Below, piece after piece: positions 17,359 to 27,098 of a DNA stretch of 64,000 bases; the stretch's first letter is position 1, and every line of letters starts with the position of its first letter. Location of the stretch: assembly GCA_963803575.1 (NCBI GenBank), contig CAWDMW010000002.1, positions 1,488,001 through 1,552,000 of the forward strand. Reading direction: 5' to 3'. Under the pieces are notes generated by a model. It ran no database searches. It saw only the letters and a list, made by a program, of their open reading frames with translations, and was not told where the DNA came from. Both the position numbers and the translations under genes were made by a program. Origin of the DNA: CAWDMW01 sp963803575. Its GTDB lineage: Bacteria > Pseudomonadota > Alphaproteobacteria > Rickettsiales > UBA998.

Positions 17359-18375
17359 ATGATTCGCTTTGCTAACATTTTACCGCTTTTGTGCTTATAC
17401 CTTGTTGCTGGTTTCCAGCAGGCTCATGCTCGCGAGCAGGTTCGCATTATTGGTTCTTCCACTGTATTTCCGTTTGTTGCTAGTGCTGCCGAACAATATG
17501 GTGATAAAACAGGTGAGCGCACGCCAATTGTTGAGTCTATTGGTACAGGTGCTGGTATGGTGCATTTCTGTAAAGGTTCCGGTGCAGCGTATCCTGACAT
17601 AGTGAATGCCTCACGTAAAATGCTTCCATCTGAAAAAGCGCAGTGTGAAAAACATAAGGTGGGAGAAATCATTGAAGTGCCTTTAGGTATGGACGGGATT
17701 GTGGTTGCCAGTGCCATTGACGGCATCGAATTGGAACTGACCCGTCGTGATCTGTTTTTAGCCTTATCTGCATCTGTTCCCATTCAGGGAACGCTGATTA
17801 AAAACCCTTATAAACGCTGGCAGGATGTGAATCCGGATTTACCCGATATTGAAATAGAAGTGTATGGGCCGAAATCTACCTCAGGCACACGCGATGCATT
17901 TGTTGAGCTTGTCATGGAACCGGTATGCATGGGTATTAACGCCTTTGTCAGCGCGTATCCTGATGCTAAGAATCGTAAAAAAGCATGTCATACGATCAGG
18001 GAAGATGGTGCTTACATAGAAGCTGGTGAAAATGATAATTTGATTGTCCAGAAACTTAGTCTGAATAATCACGCGCTGGGCATTTTTGGTTATAGCTATC
18101 TGGATCAGAATATTGATAAAATTGTCGCGCATCCTATTGACGGGGTTAGCGCTGAATTTGACCATATTGCGGATGGTAGTTACCCTGTGTCAAGAAGTCT
18201 GTACATGTATGTAAAACAGAAACATCTTAATGCGATTGATGGCTTGGCAGGGTTTTTAAAAGAAATCACCAGCGAAGCAGCGTTGTCGGAAGATGGATAC
18301 CTTGTCTATAAAGGCCTTATTCCGTACCAGTATGAGCAACGCGAGGCTGTGCGTCGTAAAGTAAGCACGCTGTAA
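17359..18375 (+). CDS. PstS-like phosphate-binding periplasmic protein
   Basis: A periplasmic solute-binding protein of about 338 residues. Starting at ATG 17359 places a signal peptide (IRFANILPLLCLYLVAGF, cleaved near AHA) at the N-terminus, with an AGGA sequence (17345-17348) 10 nt upstream; an upstream ATG at 17272 would add an odd leader. The mature start IIGSSTVFPFVASAAEQYG, then IGTGAGM and FCKGSG, match PstS phosphate-binding loops, as does the later YGPKSTSGTRDAF. No pstCAB or phoU is adjacent, so it may work with a remote transporter or as a phosphate sensor. No PhoB box was seen upstream. Confidence 0.85.
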   Translation: MIRFANILPLLCLYLVAGFQQAHAREQVRIIGSSTVFPFVASAAEQYGDKTGERTPIVESIGTGAGMVHFCKGSGAAYPDIVNASRKMLPSEKAQCEKHKVGEIIEVPLGMDGIVVASAIDGIELELTRRDLFLALSASVPIQGTLIKNPYKRWQDVNPDLPDIEIEVYGPKSTSGTRDAFVELVMEPVCMGINAFVSAYPDAKNRKKACHTIREDGAYIEAGENDNLIVQKLSLNNHALGIFGYSYLDQNIDKIVAHPIDGVSAEFDHIADGSYPVSRSLYMYVKQKHLNAIDGLAGFLKEITSEAALSEDGYLVYKGLIPYQYEQREAVRRKVSTL

Positions 18376-18471
18376 TAATCGCTATATCATAATTTTATGC
18401 TTGTCATTATGCAGGAAGTTGCATTATGACGATTCGGTATTAATCCGCTCAATCACTTACTGGATCTGCTT

Positions 18472-19230
18472 ATGTCTGCCACATCTTCTTCCCCTACTGA
18501 ATCTGTTGTATCCGCAGATATTGGGGGACACGCCGTAACAGATATGTCAGTGTTTGGCATGTTTATGCAGGCAGATATGATCGTCAAAGCGGTGATGATT
18601 GCATTGCTTCTGGCTTCACTGTGGAGCTGGGCAATTATTTTTGAGAAAATGGCACGCTTCGGAGATTTAAAGCGTAAAGGTAACCGGTTCGAGTCAGGTT
18701 TCTGGGCAGCAGATACCTTAGACAGCTACTACGAGAACATCAAACGCAAAGCATCCACGCCATATACTGTGGTCTTTATGGCGGCAATGGAAGAGTGGTT
18801 CCGCGCTGGTCGGACAGGGGGAATGCGTTCGCGTTCTGCTGCCATGCTGGCTCCTACTGGTATTGAACGCATGGCAAAAATCATGAGTGTTGCGCGCAAT
18901 CGTGAGTTGGAGAAAGTTGAAAAAGGGCTGGGCTTTTTGGCCACTGTTGGTTCATCAGCCCCCTTTATTGGACTGTTTGGTACGGTGTGGGGCATCATGA
19001 ATAGTTTTCAGTCTATAGCGTTTTCTAACAATACGTCACTTGCCGTTGTAGCACCCGGCATTGCAGAGGCATTGCTTGCCACAGCCATTGGTTTGTTTGC
19101 TGCCATTCCGGCGGTGATTGCGTATAACCGTTTTTCGGGTGAAATGGGAAAGTTTGCTGGCCGTCTGGAGGATTTTGAAACAGAGTTTCTGGCATTATTA
19201 TCCCGTCAGTCTGAAGAGGCACGCACATAA
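18472..19230 (+). CDS. tolQ: Tol-Pal system protein TolQ
   Basis: A 252-residue inner-membrane proton-channel subunit of the Tol-Pal complex, which draws in the outer membrane during division. Three membrane helices: about 36-60 (MIALLLASLWSWAIIF), 150-175 (GLGFLATVGSSAPFIGLFGT) and 195-218. The MotA/TolQ/ExbB motif GSSAPFIGLFGTVWGIMNSF is present. The last base of its stop codon overlaps the tolR start. Confidence 0.95.
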   Translation: MSATSSSPTESVVSADIGGHAVTDMSVFGMFMQADMIVKAVMIALLLASLWSWAIIFEKMARFGDLKRKGNRFESGFWAADTLDSYYENIKRKASTPYTVVFMAAMEEWFRAGRTGGMRSRSAAMLAPTGIERMAKIMSVARNRELEKVEKGLGFLATVGSSAPFIGLFGTVWGIMNSFQSIAFSNNTSLAVVAPGIAEALLATAIGLFAAIPAVIAYNRFSGEMGKFAGRLEDFETEFLALLSRQSEEART

Positions 19231-19676
19231 TGGGAGCGAATCTTGGTAGGTCTTCCAGTGGGCGCGGGCGCGGGTATCATCGCCAGCAATTTACAGAGAT
19301 AAACGTGACCCCGTTTGTTGACGTGATGTTGGTGCTGTTAGTGATATTCATGGTAACCGCCCCTATGTTAACAGCAGGTGTTGAAGTCGATCTGCCTGAA
19401 TCCAAGGCCGGAAGTGTGGAAGGGAAAGACGAGCCGCTCTCTATTACGATCAAACCGGATGGTGTCATTTACATTCAGGAACAAAAAATTCTCAGTGAGA
19501 ATCTGGTTGCAAAGTTACAAGCGATTGTAGGCGAGAAAATGGATACACGCATTTTTGTTCGTGGCGATACGCAGGTACAATATGGTGATGTGATGGAAGT
19601 GGTTGGCAATATCAGCCATGCAGGTTTTTCGAAGGTCGCGTTAATTACGCAAAACACTTCGCCTGCACGAAAGTAA
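19230..19676 (+). CDS. tolR: Tol-Pal system protein TolR
   Basis: A 148-residue ExbD/TolR protein with a single helix containing the proton-translocating aspartate (Asp31 in INVTPFVDVMLVLLVIFMV) and a periplasmic domain (PLSITIKPDGVIYIQEQKIL, IFVRGDTQVQYGDVMEV). It partners TolQ and TolA. It shares one base with tolQ, indicating tight coupling. Confidence 0.95.
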   Translation: MGANLGRSSSGRGRGYHRQQFTEINVTPFVDVMLVLLVIFMVTAPMLTAGVEVDLPESKAGSVEGKDEPLSITIKPDGVIYIQEQKILSENLVAKLQAIVGEKMDTRIFVRGDTQVQYGDVMEVVGNISHAGFSKVALITQNTSPARK

Positions 19677-19691
19677 CGGACGGTAACAATC

Positions 19692-20567
19692 ATGTATACA
19701 CGGCAAGGATTCCTGTTTTCCACAGGGTTGCATCTGTCGCTATTGGCGATAGCGTATGTCGGTATGCCAGAATGGTTTGAGTCTGACATTGAACCGCAAC
19801 CGCTGGTGATAAGTTTGGAAGCATTACCCATTACAGACAAAACCAATGTCAAGCCGTCTGTTGCTCCCGTGACTAAACCGAAGGAGAAACCGACTCCACC
19901 ACCACCGCCTGAAAAACCAACGCCGCCAGCTTCCAAGCCAAAAGCTGCGCCGCCAAAACCCAAAGTAGCAGAACCTGTACCCGCTCCAAACAAAGCAGAG
20001 CCTGATAAAGCCATTCCTAAGGAAAAAAAACCGAAGCCAGAACCAGAAAAACCAAAACCAAAGAAAGCGCCAAAGCCGAAGGAAAAAGAGAAAGCAGATT
20101 CGCCCCAAACAGATGATCTGGAAGAGATCCTGAAGAATCTGGAAAAGCAGGCGCAAAATCATAATGATGATCCGAAGAAGAAAAGCAAGAAAGATGCGCC
20201 ACCACCGCAAAACCCTACCCAGTCCGCAGCTCCGTATGATCCCACGCAACCGCTTTCCTTGAGTGAACGTGACGCTATTACCAGCCAGTTTATTCAATGC
20301 TGGAGTTTGCCCGCAGGAGCAGCAAACGACCATACATTACGTGTGAGTATGGATGTGTGGTTGAATCAGGATGGTAGTGTCATCCGTTATGCGCTGGCCA
20401 GTGAACAGGCAGGACGTTATCGTGCTGATCGTGTGTTTAAGGCCGCAGCAGATAGTGCAGGGCGGGCGATTCGTAAATGTAGCCCTATCAGGAATTTGCC
20501 AACAGATAAATATAATAGCTGGAAAGAAATGCGGCTTAATTTTGACCCATCCATGCAGCTACGTTAG
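19692..20567 (+). CDS. tolA: Tol-Pal system protein TolA
   Basis: A 291-residue TolA with an N-terminal membrane helix (about 6-24), a long Pro/Lys/Glu-rich spacer (about 50-185) that spans the periplasm, and a C-terminal domain (about 195-291) with ITSQFIQCWSLPAGA and LRVSMDVWLNQDGSVI typical of alphaproteobacterial TolA. It starts 15 bp after tolR. tolB and pal, which usually follow, are not present; nusB comes next instead. Confidence 0.9.
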   Translation: MYTRQGFLFSTGLHLSLLAIAYVGMPEWFESDIEPQPLVISLEALPITDKTNVKPSVAPVTKPKEKPTPPPPPEKPTPPASKPKAAPPKPKVAEPVPAPNKAEPDKAIPKEKKPKPEPEKPKPKKAPKPKEKEKADSPQTDDLEEILKNLEKQAQNHNDDPKKKSKKDAPPPQNPTQSAAPYDPTQPLSLSERDAITSQFIQCWSLPAGAANDHTLRVSMDVWLNQDGSVIRYALASEQAGRYRADRVFKAAADSAGRAIRKCSPIRNLPTDKYNSWKEMRLNFDPSMQLR

Positions 20568-20661
20568 TGGCGCAATAATCTGAACTTGTCACGCTCATAA
20601 AACTATCTTTATCACAGATAAATGGGTGGTTATTTGATGCATTTGCAGCTATGAACACACG

Positions 20662-21147
20662 ATGACATCCAATCATCACCATATCTCACTTCAACGGCTA
20701 CATTCTGCACGACTCGCCTCGGTGCAATGCGTGTATGCCAGGCTCGCTTATCCGTCCATTAGTCATGATGATCTGTTCAACTGGGTGATGGAGTTGAAAG
20801 GTGAAGAGCGTCTTTTAAAGCCTGCACCAAACAAGAAGCTGTTTCGGAGTATTTTCTACGGTGCAGAAGAAAACCGCACCGCAATTGAAGCGGATCTGGA
20901 ACGTATTTTAGCATCGCGCTGGTTTAGCCATCGTATGCCCGCTGTGATGCGTGCCATCTTTTACTGTGCTACTTACGAATTCTTATATACGCCAAAGCTC
21001 AATACAAACATTATTATTGACCAGTATGTTGGAGTCAGTGACGCATTTTTAGATGATTCCGACACAGGATTTGTGAACGGCGCACTGCAAGAAATCGCTC
21101 GTGACATACGTCCGTCACCACCGGAGATTGTGTCAGAGGGGAGCTAG
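20662..21147 (+). CDS. nusB: Transcription antitermination factor NusB
   Basis: A 161-residue all-helical RNA-binding protein that acts in ribosomal RNA antitermination with NusE. Typical features: SARLASVQCVYARLAYPSIS at the start and RAIFYCATYEFLYTPKLNTN followed by IIIDQYVGVSDAFLDDSDTG and FVNGALQEIARDI near the end. Four bases separate its stop from the likely thiL start, the usual nusB-thiL operon. Confidence 0.93.
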   Translation: MTSNHHHISLQRLHSARLASVQCVYARLAYPSISHDDLFNWVMELKGEERLLKPAPNKKLFRSIFYGAEENRTAIEADLERILASRWFSHRMPAVMRAIFYCATYEFLYTPKLNTNIIIDQYVGVSDAFLDDSDTGFVNGALQEIARDIRPSPPEIVSEGS

Positions 21148-21151
21148 CCGT

Positions 21152-22105
21152 TTGCGCGAAAGAGACATTATTGCTTCATTGCTTGCACCCCTTGCCACGT
21201 GCAACGGAAGCGATGGGTTGCTTAATGACGCCGCCTGTCTGAGTGTACCTTACCAGCATCAAATGGTGGTAACAACAGACATGCTGGTGGAAGGGGTGCA
21301 TTTTCTTTCAGCAGCTGATCCATATGTTATTGCATGTAAGGCACTGGGTGCGAACTTATCTGACTTAGCGGCTATGGGTGCAGTGCCACATAGCTATCAG
21401 CTAGCCGTCAGTCTTTCGCCTGCATGTGACACCGTATGGTTGCAAGCATTTTGCCAAGGCCTAAAAGATATGCAAACACAGCACTGTATAAGTCTCTCTG
21501 GTGGTGATACGACCTATACTCCTTATCCATATATCACCATTTCTATTACTGCTTACGGTACTGTTCCTCAAGGACAGGCATTATCCCGCACTGGCGCAAA
21601 TATAGGCGATGACATCTATGTCACGGGATCATTGGGTGACGCTGCCATAGGGCTGCATCTATTGCAGCATAAGCCAGATTTCCCTGAAACACTATCTGCC
21701 CTAGCCACACAACGTTACTGGCATCCATCCCCTCGTTTGCAAGAAGGTGTCGCGTTGCGTGGTGTAGCTTCAGCCTGTATGGATATTTCTGATGGGTTGC
21801 TCACGGATTGCCGCAAATTATGCGCTGCTTCGCACACCGGTGCGGCCATAGCGTTTGACGCATTACCGCTCTCGCCTGTAGGGCAGTACGTAAAAGCACA
21901 TCATCCTTCTCTTTACGCTGATTGTGTGTCTGCCGGTGATGATTACGAGCTATTATTTACCATTCCCCCACATTGCCCTGCGCCAGATATGTCTTGTGAC
22001 GTAACACGCATCGGACACATGACTGACAGCCGTGAGGTGCGGCTTTTGGACGCGCAGGGAAACATCGTTGAGTTATCACATACGGGCTATGAACATTCTT
22101 TGTGA
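21152..22105 (+). CDS. thiL: Thiamine-monophosphate kinase
   Basis: Phosphorylates thiamine monophosphate to the active cofactor thiamine pyrophosphate. About 317 residues, with NDAACLS, MVVTTDMLVEGVHFL, ALGANLSDLAAMGAVP, SLSGGDTTYTP and the nucleotide-binding CMDISDGLLTDCRKLC. I choose a TTG start at 21152 because it begins LRERDIIASLLAPL, as in the family, and has a strong AGAGGGGAG binding site 8 nt upstream. An ATG at 21101 lies inside nusB and would add a non-homologous leader. Confidence 0.92.
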   Translation: MRERDIIASLLAPLATCNGSDGLLNDAACLSVPYQHQMVVTTDMLVEGVHFLSAADPYVIACKALGANLSDLAAMGAVPHSYQLAVSLSPACDTVWLQAFCQGLKDMQTQHCISLSGGDTTYTPYPYITISITAYGTVPQGQALSRTGANIGDDIYVTGSLGDAAIGLHLLQHKPDFPETLSALATQRYWHPSPRLQEGVALRGVASACMDISDGLLTDCRKLCAASHTGAAIAFDALPLSPVGQYVKAHHPSLYADCVSAGDDYELLFTIPPHCPAPDMSCDVTRIGHMTDSREVRLLDAQGNIVELSHTGYEHSL

Positions 22106-22192
22106 TGTAGAGCGTTTAAAAAATCGCTGGATTTTAAGCGGTATTTTGGCTATCACGATCATGTTAAATAAATTACCGTGAAAGAGACGACC

Positions 22193-22486
22193 ATGTCATT
22201 AGATGCTTCTAACGTGATGCATATTGCTAAACTCGCACGAATCCAGTTGCAGGATGGAGAAGCAGAGCGTTACGCTAATGAATTATCCAGCATACTTGAC
22301 TGGGTTGAACAGCTCTCGGAAGTTAAAGAGGATGACACGAATGCGGTGTCTAGTGTTACGCGACATGACTTGCCCATGCGCGAAGATAGCGTGACTGACG
22401 GCGATAAGGTAAATGACATCTTACACAACGCACCACAGTCAGATTATGGCTGTTTTGTTGTGCCAAAAGTAATAGATCAGGGATAA
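22193..22486 (+). CDS. gatC: Asp/Glu-tRNA amidotransferase subunit C
   Basis: The small scaffold subunit (97 residues) of GatCAB, which makes Gln-tRNA and Asn-tRNA by amidating mischarged tRNAs. Starts MSLDASNVMHIAKLARIQL, then ELSSILDWVEQLSEV and ends DYGCFVVPKVIDQ. I choose ATG 22193 over GTG 22178 by alignment to the family start. gatA follows 6 bp later. Confidence 0.94.
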   Translation: MSLDASNVMHIAKLARIQLQDGEAERYANELSSILDWVEQLSEVKEDDTNAVSSVTRHDLPMREDSVTDGDKVNDILHNAPQSDYGCFVVPKVIDQG

Positions 22487-22492
22487 GAGCTT

Positions 22493-23962
22493 ATGACACA
22501 GGAAATGACAGGCTGGAGCATTGCGCAAACGCGTGAGTACCTTCAAAAGAAAGAATGTAGCGCGCAGGAAGTGACACGTGCATATCTCGATGCAATCGAT
22601 GCGCAAAATCCTGCGTTGAATGCTTATATTACTGTTACGGCAAAGCAGGCAATGGAGCAGGCAAAAGCGTCTGATGAACGCATTGCTAGCGGTGAAAGCG
22701 GAGCGCTTGAAGGCATACCACTGGCGATTAAGGATTTATTTTGTACGAAAGGAGTGCTGACCACCGCCGCGTCACATATTCTGGATGGGTTTACCCCAAC
22801 CTATGAATCAACGGTCACGCAGAACCTTAAAGATGCCGGATGTGTAATGTTGGGTAAAGCCAATATGGATGAATTTGCGATGGGATCAGCAAATATCACC
22901 AGTTATTATGGTAATGTAGGAAATCCATGGGGAGAAGGGCTGGTGCCCGGTGGTTCTTCCGGTGGTTCTGCAAGTGCTGTTGCCGCGAATTTATGTGCCG
23001 GTGCGCTTGGCACGGATACGGGCGGCTCTATTCGCCAGCCAGCTGCTTTCTGTGGCACTGTCGGATTCAAGCCTACTTACGGGCGTTGTTCACGTTGGGG
23101 AACGATTGCTTTTGCCAGCTCACTGGATCAGGCCGGACCTATTACCAAAACAGTGGAAGATGCCGCATTGTTATTTTCCGCGATGGCAGGGCATGATGTA
23201 GAAGATTCGACTTCTTCAGGTGCGCCATTGCCAGACGTTCAGAGTGCGCTGACACAAGATATTCGCGGTATGAAAATTGGTGTGCCGGAAGAATATCGTA
23301 TAGATGGTATGGATAGTGAGGTTTTAGCTCTGTGGGATAAGGGAGTTAATCTGCTTAAAGAACAGGGTGCCGAAATTATCCCTATCTCGCTTAAACACAC
23401 GCAATATGCACTGCCAGTATATTACATTATTGCACCGGCAGAAGCATCTTCCAATTTAGCACGCTATGATGGAGTGCGCTACGGTTTACGTGTTCACGAA
23501 GCCGGTGATGGCATTGATGCAATGTATGAGAAAACACGCTCTGTCGGATTTGGTGCTGAGGTGAAACGACGCATCATGATTGGTACCTATGTATTATCTG
23601 CCGGGTACTATGATGCTTATTATAAGAAGGCACAACGTGTGAGAGGGCAAATCATTCATGATTTTGATCGTGCATTTAGTCAGGTAGATGCTATTCTGAC
23701 TCCCACTGCACCAACTGCTGCATTTAAAGCAGATGAGAAAAACGATGATCCGATTACCATGTACCTTAACGACATCTTCACCGTTCCAGCCAGTTTAGCC
23801 GGACTTCCTGGCATTTCAGTGCCTGCTGGACTAAATCAGGAAGGATTACCGCTTGGTCTGCAAGTGCTGGGTAATTCGTTTGATGAAGTTTCTATGTTTC
23901 GCGTTGCTTCGGCATTAGAAAAGTCATTCGGGCAGTTTAAGCCTTTAGTTTCAACTAAATAG
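22493..23962 (+). CDS. gatA: Asp/Glu-tRNA amidotransferase subunit A
   Basis: The 489-residue amidase subunit that releases ammonia from glutamine. The Ser-cisSer-Lys triad is visible: Lys near 79 (LAIKDLFCTKG), cis-Ser near 154-155 (GGSSGGSASAVAAN) and the nucleophile Ser near 178 (GTDTGGSIRQPAAFCG). gatB, which completes the complex, does not follow: the next genes are on the other strand, so gatB must be elsewhere. Confidence 0.96.
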   Translation: MTQEMTGWSIAQTREYLQKKECSAQEVTRAYLDAIDAQNPALNAYITVTAKQAMEQAKASDERIASGESGALEGIPLAIKDLFCTKGVLTTAASHILDGFTPTYESTVTQNLKDAGCVMLGKANMDEFAMGSANITSYYGNVGNPWGEGLVPGGSSGGSASAVAANLCAGALGTDTGGSIRQPAAFCGTVGFKPTYGRCSRWGTIAFASSLDQAGPITKTVEDAALLFSAMAGHDVEDSTSSGAPLPDVQSALTQDIRGMKIGVPEEYRIDGMDSEVLALWDKGVNLLKEQGAEIIPISLKHTQYALPVYYIIAPAEASSNLARYDGVRYGLRVHEAGDGIDAMYEKTRSVGFGAEVKRRIMIGTYVLSAGYYDAYYKKAQRVRGQIIHDFDRAFSQVDAILTPTAPTAAFKADEKNDDPITMYLNDIFTVPASLAGLPGISVPAGLNQEGLPLGLQVLGNSFDEVSMFRVASALEKSFGQFKPLVSTK

Positions 23963-24015
23963 CTTAACAACTTAACTCTGATATGACATTTTAGAAGCTG
24001 GTACGATAAGTGCTG

Positions 24016-24783
24016 CTATACCCCGCCATCAGTATTAAACTGGTAGCTTAACCAGAATTTTGCCGCTACGTCAGGGGCATCATCCGAGAGGCCAGCCAAT
24101 ACACCACTTTGATAACCAATTTGGTCGGTGAAGTTACCAGTAACAACAGCGCCAGCCCTATGAGTCATGCGGTCAAATCCATTAGCAGTCCGTAAGTTAC
24201 CAAAGTTATTGAACATTTCAACGCCCACATGCATATTGTCCTGTGCTTTATACATAACGCGCCAGCGCGCCTCATATTTTACACCACTTTGCTTCTCTGC
24301 ACCAAATTCATGAGCAATCACACTATTATGCACCATATACCACTCATCCATTGGCAACGTACCGGTCAGCACTGTGCGTACCTGATGTGCGCCATCATCA
24401 CCATCTGCCAATGTCAGACCAGTTAAAATGGCACCATCAAATCCATCTTTATCCGCGTGAAACATTTGAAATGCCGGCTCAATAAAGACACTGGAAAAGT
24501 CACTATCATCATTGCCCGGATTCACACGATTGACGAACATGCGAAGCTGCGTGTCCGTGGTAATATTATGAAACACATCGACCCGATCAGTAAAACGGTT
24601 ATCCTGAGCAGCATTGTCGCCATCCCATTCATAACCACTACGGTATTCCATGCCCGTATCGCCTTTGTCGCCTACGGATGAACCAATTACATTAGCCGTA
24701 ATCGGGGATGCATGTGCAGATGTAATATGTGCTAAAGCACATAGGCTAACGGCGTATTTCAGATAAGAATTGGGATACTTCAT
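24016..24783 (-). CDS. Predicted outer-membrane protein
   Basis: A 255-residue exported protein. A signal peptide (YAVSLCALAHITSAHA) is placed at the N-terminus by an ATG at 24783; an earlier ATG at 24816 would add 11 residues. The mature part alternates polar and aromatic residues (YRSGYEWDGD, VKYEARWRVMYKAQDNMHVG, FWLSYQF at the end), typical of a small beta barrel. The start overlaps the 3' end of the chemoreceptor remnant by 38 bp. No function can be assigned. Confidence 0.65.
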   Translation of the reverse strand: MKYPNSYLKYAVSLCALAHITSAHASPITANVIGSSVGDKGDTGMEYRSGYEWDGDNAAQDNRFTDRVDVFHNITTDTQLRMFVNRVNPGNDDSDFSSVFIEPAFQMFHADKDGFDGAILTGLTLADGDDGAHQVRTVLTGTLPMDEWYMVHNSVIAHEFGAEKQSGVKYEARWRVMYKAQDNMHVGVEMFNNFGNLRTANGFDRMTHRAGAVVTGNFTDQIGYQSGVLAGLSDDAPDVAAKFWLSYQFNTDGGV

Positions 24784-26580
24784 GATCAAGGCTCTCTGCT
24801 TGTTTGGATAATTCACGTGCTGCTTCTAACACTTCCTGTGAGACATGTTGCGATGTTTGGGCTGAATCACTAATGTCGTGTAAATTATGGGTAATGACTT
24901 CTGATGCACGTGCAGCAGACTGCATGTTAGCGGCAACTTCTGAGGTAGTGGCTGACTGTTCTTCCACGGCTGAGGCAATACTACCGGACGCATCTGAAAT
25001 CTGTCCAATACTGTTATTAATGCGCTCCAGCGAGCCTTCAATATTCTGTGATGCTTTTTGCATTTCATCCGTTACGGCACGAATGCTGTCAATGGATTGT
25101 GCTGTTTAACCAGCAAGATTCTTAACTTCATTCGCCACAATCGCAAACCCTTTCCCTGCTTCTCCGGCGCGTGCGGATTCAATGGTAGCATTTAATGCCA
25201 GCAGGTTCGTTTGTTCGGAAATCTGGGAAATCAGATCGACTACGTTTGTTACGCGGCGTGAAGCATCATGTAGCATTTGCGCATGGCGATTTGCTTCATT
25301 TACTATTTACACTGATTGTTGCACTAATGTGTTGGAAATATGAACCTGCGATGATATTTCAGATGTAGCAATAGACATTTGTTCCGCAGATGATGCGACT
25401 GTTTCAATACTTCCATAGGTCGATGCAGCTTTGTCTGAGGCGGATTCTGCGCCATTAGCAGCTGTTTGCATGACAGACACCATATGCTCTGAGGTGCGCG
25501 AGAGTTCTGTTGACGCAGCTGCCACTGCCTGAATGATTCCTTGTACATGCGATTCAAACTGGCTGGCCAGTCCGTGCATGGTTTCTTTCCTATTTTGTTC
25601 TCGCAGAGCATCTTCTTTTCGTGATCGCTCCTGCTCTTTTTGAATAGCAGCTAGTCGGTAATGTTCCAGCTCCCGGAAAATATCGCCAATTTCATCTTTT
25701 GGATATACTGCATTTTTAGAGTTATTGAGCGGTGTATCTGAAGATAAGTCACGTATTTCAGAAGAGACATACCGAAGCCTTTTGACGAGATATGATGCTA
25801 ATAATACAGCAAAAGCAATAGCCAAAATAATGCTGGTAATCGTAATAATCTGACTGTTTGTTTTAGTATTTTCAAATGATTGGTACATTTGAGGGCCAAT
25901 AGTATCCTGACGTTTAATTGTGGCATACATAACTTCATGTAAGGCACCTGTGATAAGAGGGCCTATCGTATCAAGTCCTTTAACAAAATTAGCGTCTCTG
26001 GTGGAAATATGCTGCAATATTGCAGCAGACGCTGAACGATATTGCTTAATATCATCCATGAGTACGCTGTCTGAAGTGATAGCATATGGTGCTTTCTCCA
26101 TGTACTGCGCTAATGTATCGAATTGCTCAGGGGTTTGATTCGGCACAAATAAAGAAAGCCTTTTAGCTATAGAAGATGCAGTCTTATAATCTACCTGATT
26201 TAATAGGTAACGTTCCATACGTTCCATACGGTTTTTAATGTCTGGCACTAACGTTGCCTGCTTTTCAGTCAGTATGTCTATGGCTTCCTGCTGTCTAACG
26301 CCTTCCTGAAAGGTATTCCAGTATTTCTCAGCGTTATTTATAACAGATTGAAGACCCGCGTAACCACTGGATTCTTTCTCAAATAATTCTGCTATCTTCT
26401 CCTTTTTGCCAAATATCGTATCAAAGTTATTTTTAACATCTGCGTAGTAGCGTTGCTGTTCAGATGGAATCATACGATATTTCAACACACTCACTCTGGC
26501 TTGCATAAGCAGTTCCAGCAGCTGTGCTGAGAGCAAACTTTGTCGGGCAGTTTGTCGGTAGTCAGAGAAATAATTGGACT

Positions 26581-26588
26581 GATTTTTG
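26581..26588. repeat. 8-bp target-site duplication, left copy
   Basis: GATTTTTG occurs directly at each end of the IS1-family element (26581-26588 and 27341-27348). It marks the insertion point within the chemoreceptor gene and matches the 8-9 bp duplications of IS1. Confidence 0.9.
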
Positions 26589-26648
26589 GGCATTGTTGAA
26601 TTAGCATAGCAATGGAGCTATGATATACCTTCGATTATGGGGGGTATT

Positions 26649-27098
26649 ATGCATTGCAGTCGTTGTGGTTCTGATGAGTATTTCAAAAATGGCAAAATGA
26701 AAGGAAAGCAGCGCTATCGCTGCAAAGAATGTGGGTATAACTTCACGAACTTGCATGGTCGCGGTTATCCTCCTGCGATGAAATTACATGCACTCAAACT
26801 ATACACCGAGAATGTTGGGATACGCAGTATTGCAAGGCTTTTAGGCGTAAACCCTTCGACTATAGTGCATTGGGTGCGTGATGAAGGCAAGCAACTTATG
26901 GCGCAACTGAAAGCCTCAATTCCTGATTCGCTGCAAGAGATGGACATTATTGAAATAGACGAAATGTGGCATTACACCCAAAAAAACGGCGCAAACTATG
27001 GGTATGGATTGCTGTATCACGACTCACCAGACAAATCCTCGCCATCGAAGTGGGGTCTCGTGGTGCAAAGCCGCTCAAAAAGCTCTGGGAACGTGTAA
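26649..27098 (+). CDS. IS1 InsA-like protein / transposase N-terminal frame
   Basis: Starts MHCSRCGSDEYFKNGKMKGK, an IS1-type zinc ribbon (two CxxC pairs), then a helix-turn-helix (IRSIARLLGVNPSTIVHWV). The DDE part begins at MDIIEIDEMWHYTQKN, just before the A7 run near 26979-26985. A shift to the -1 frame there would fuse it to the second frame and make active transposase. An in-frame ATG at 26637 is an alternative start. Confidence 0.88.
   Translation: MHCSRCGSDEYFKNGKMKGKQRYRCKECGYNFTNLHGRGYPPAMKLHALKLYTENVGIRSIARLLGVNPSTIVHWVRDEGKQLMAQLKASIPDSLQEMDIIEIDEMWHYTQKNGANYGYGLLYHDSPDKSSPSKWGLVVQSRSKSSGNV

Noticed and set aside
19475..20333. Open frames opposite tolR/tolA with Gly- or Phe/Trp-rich products.
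   Set aside because: They mirror the Pro/Lys-rich TolA spacer and show no protein-like character.
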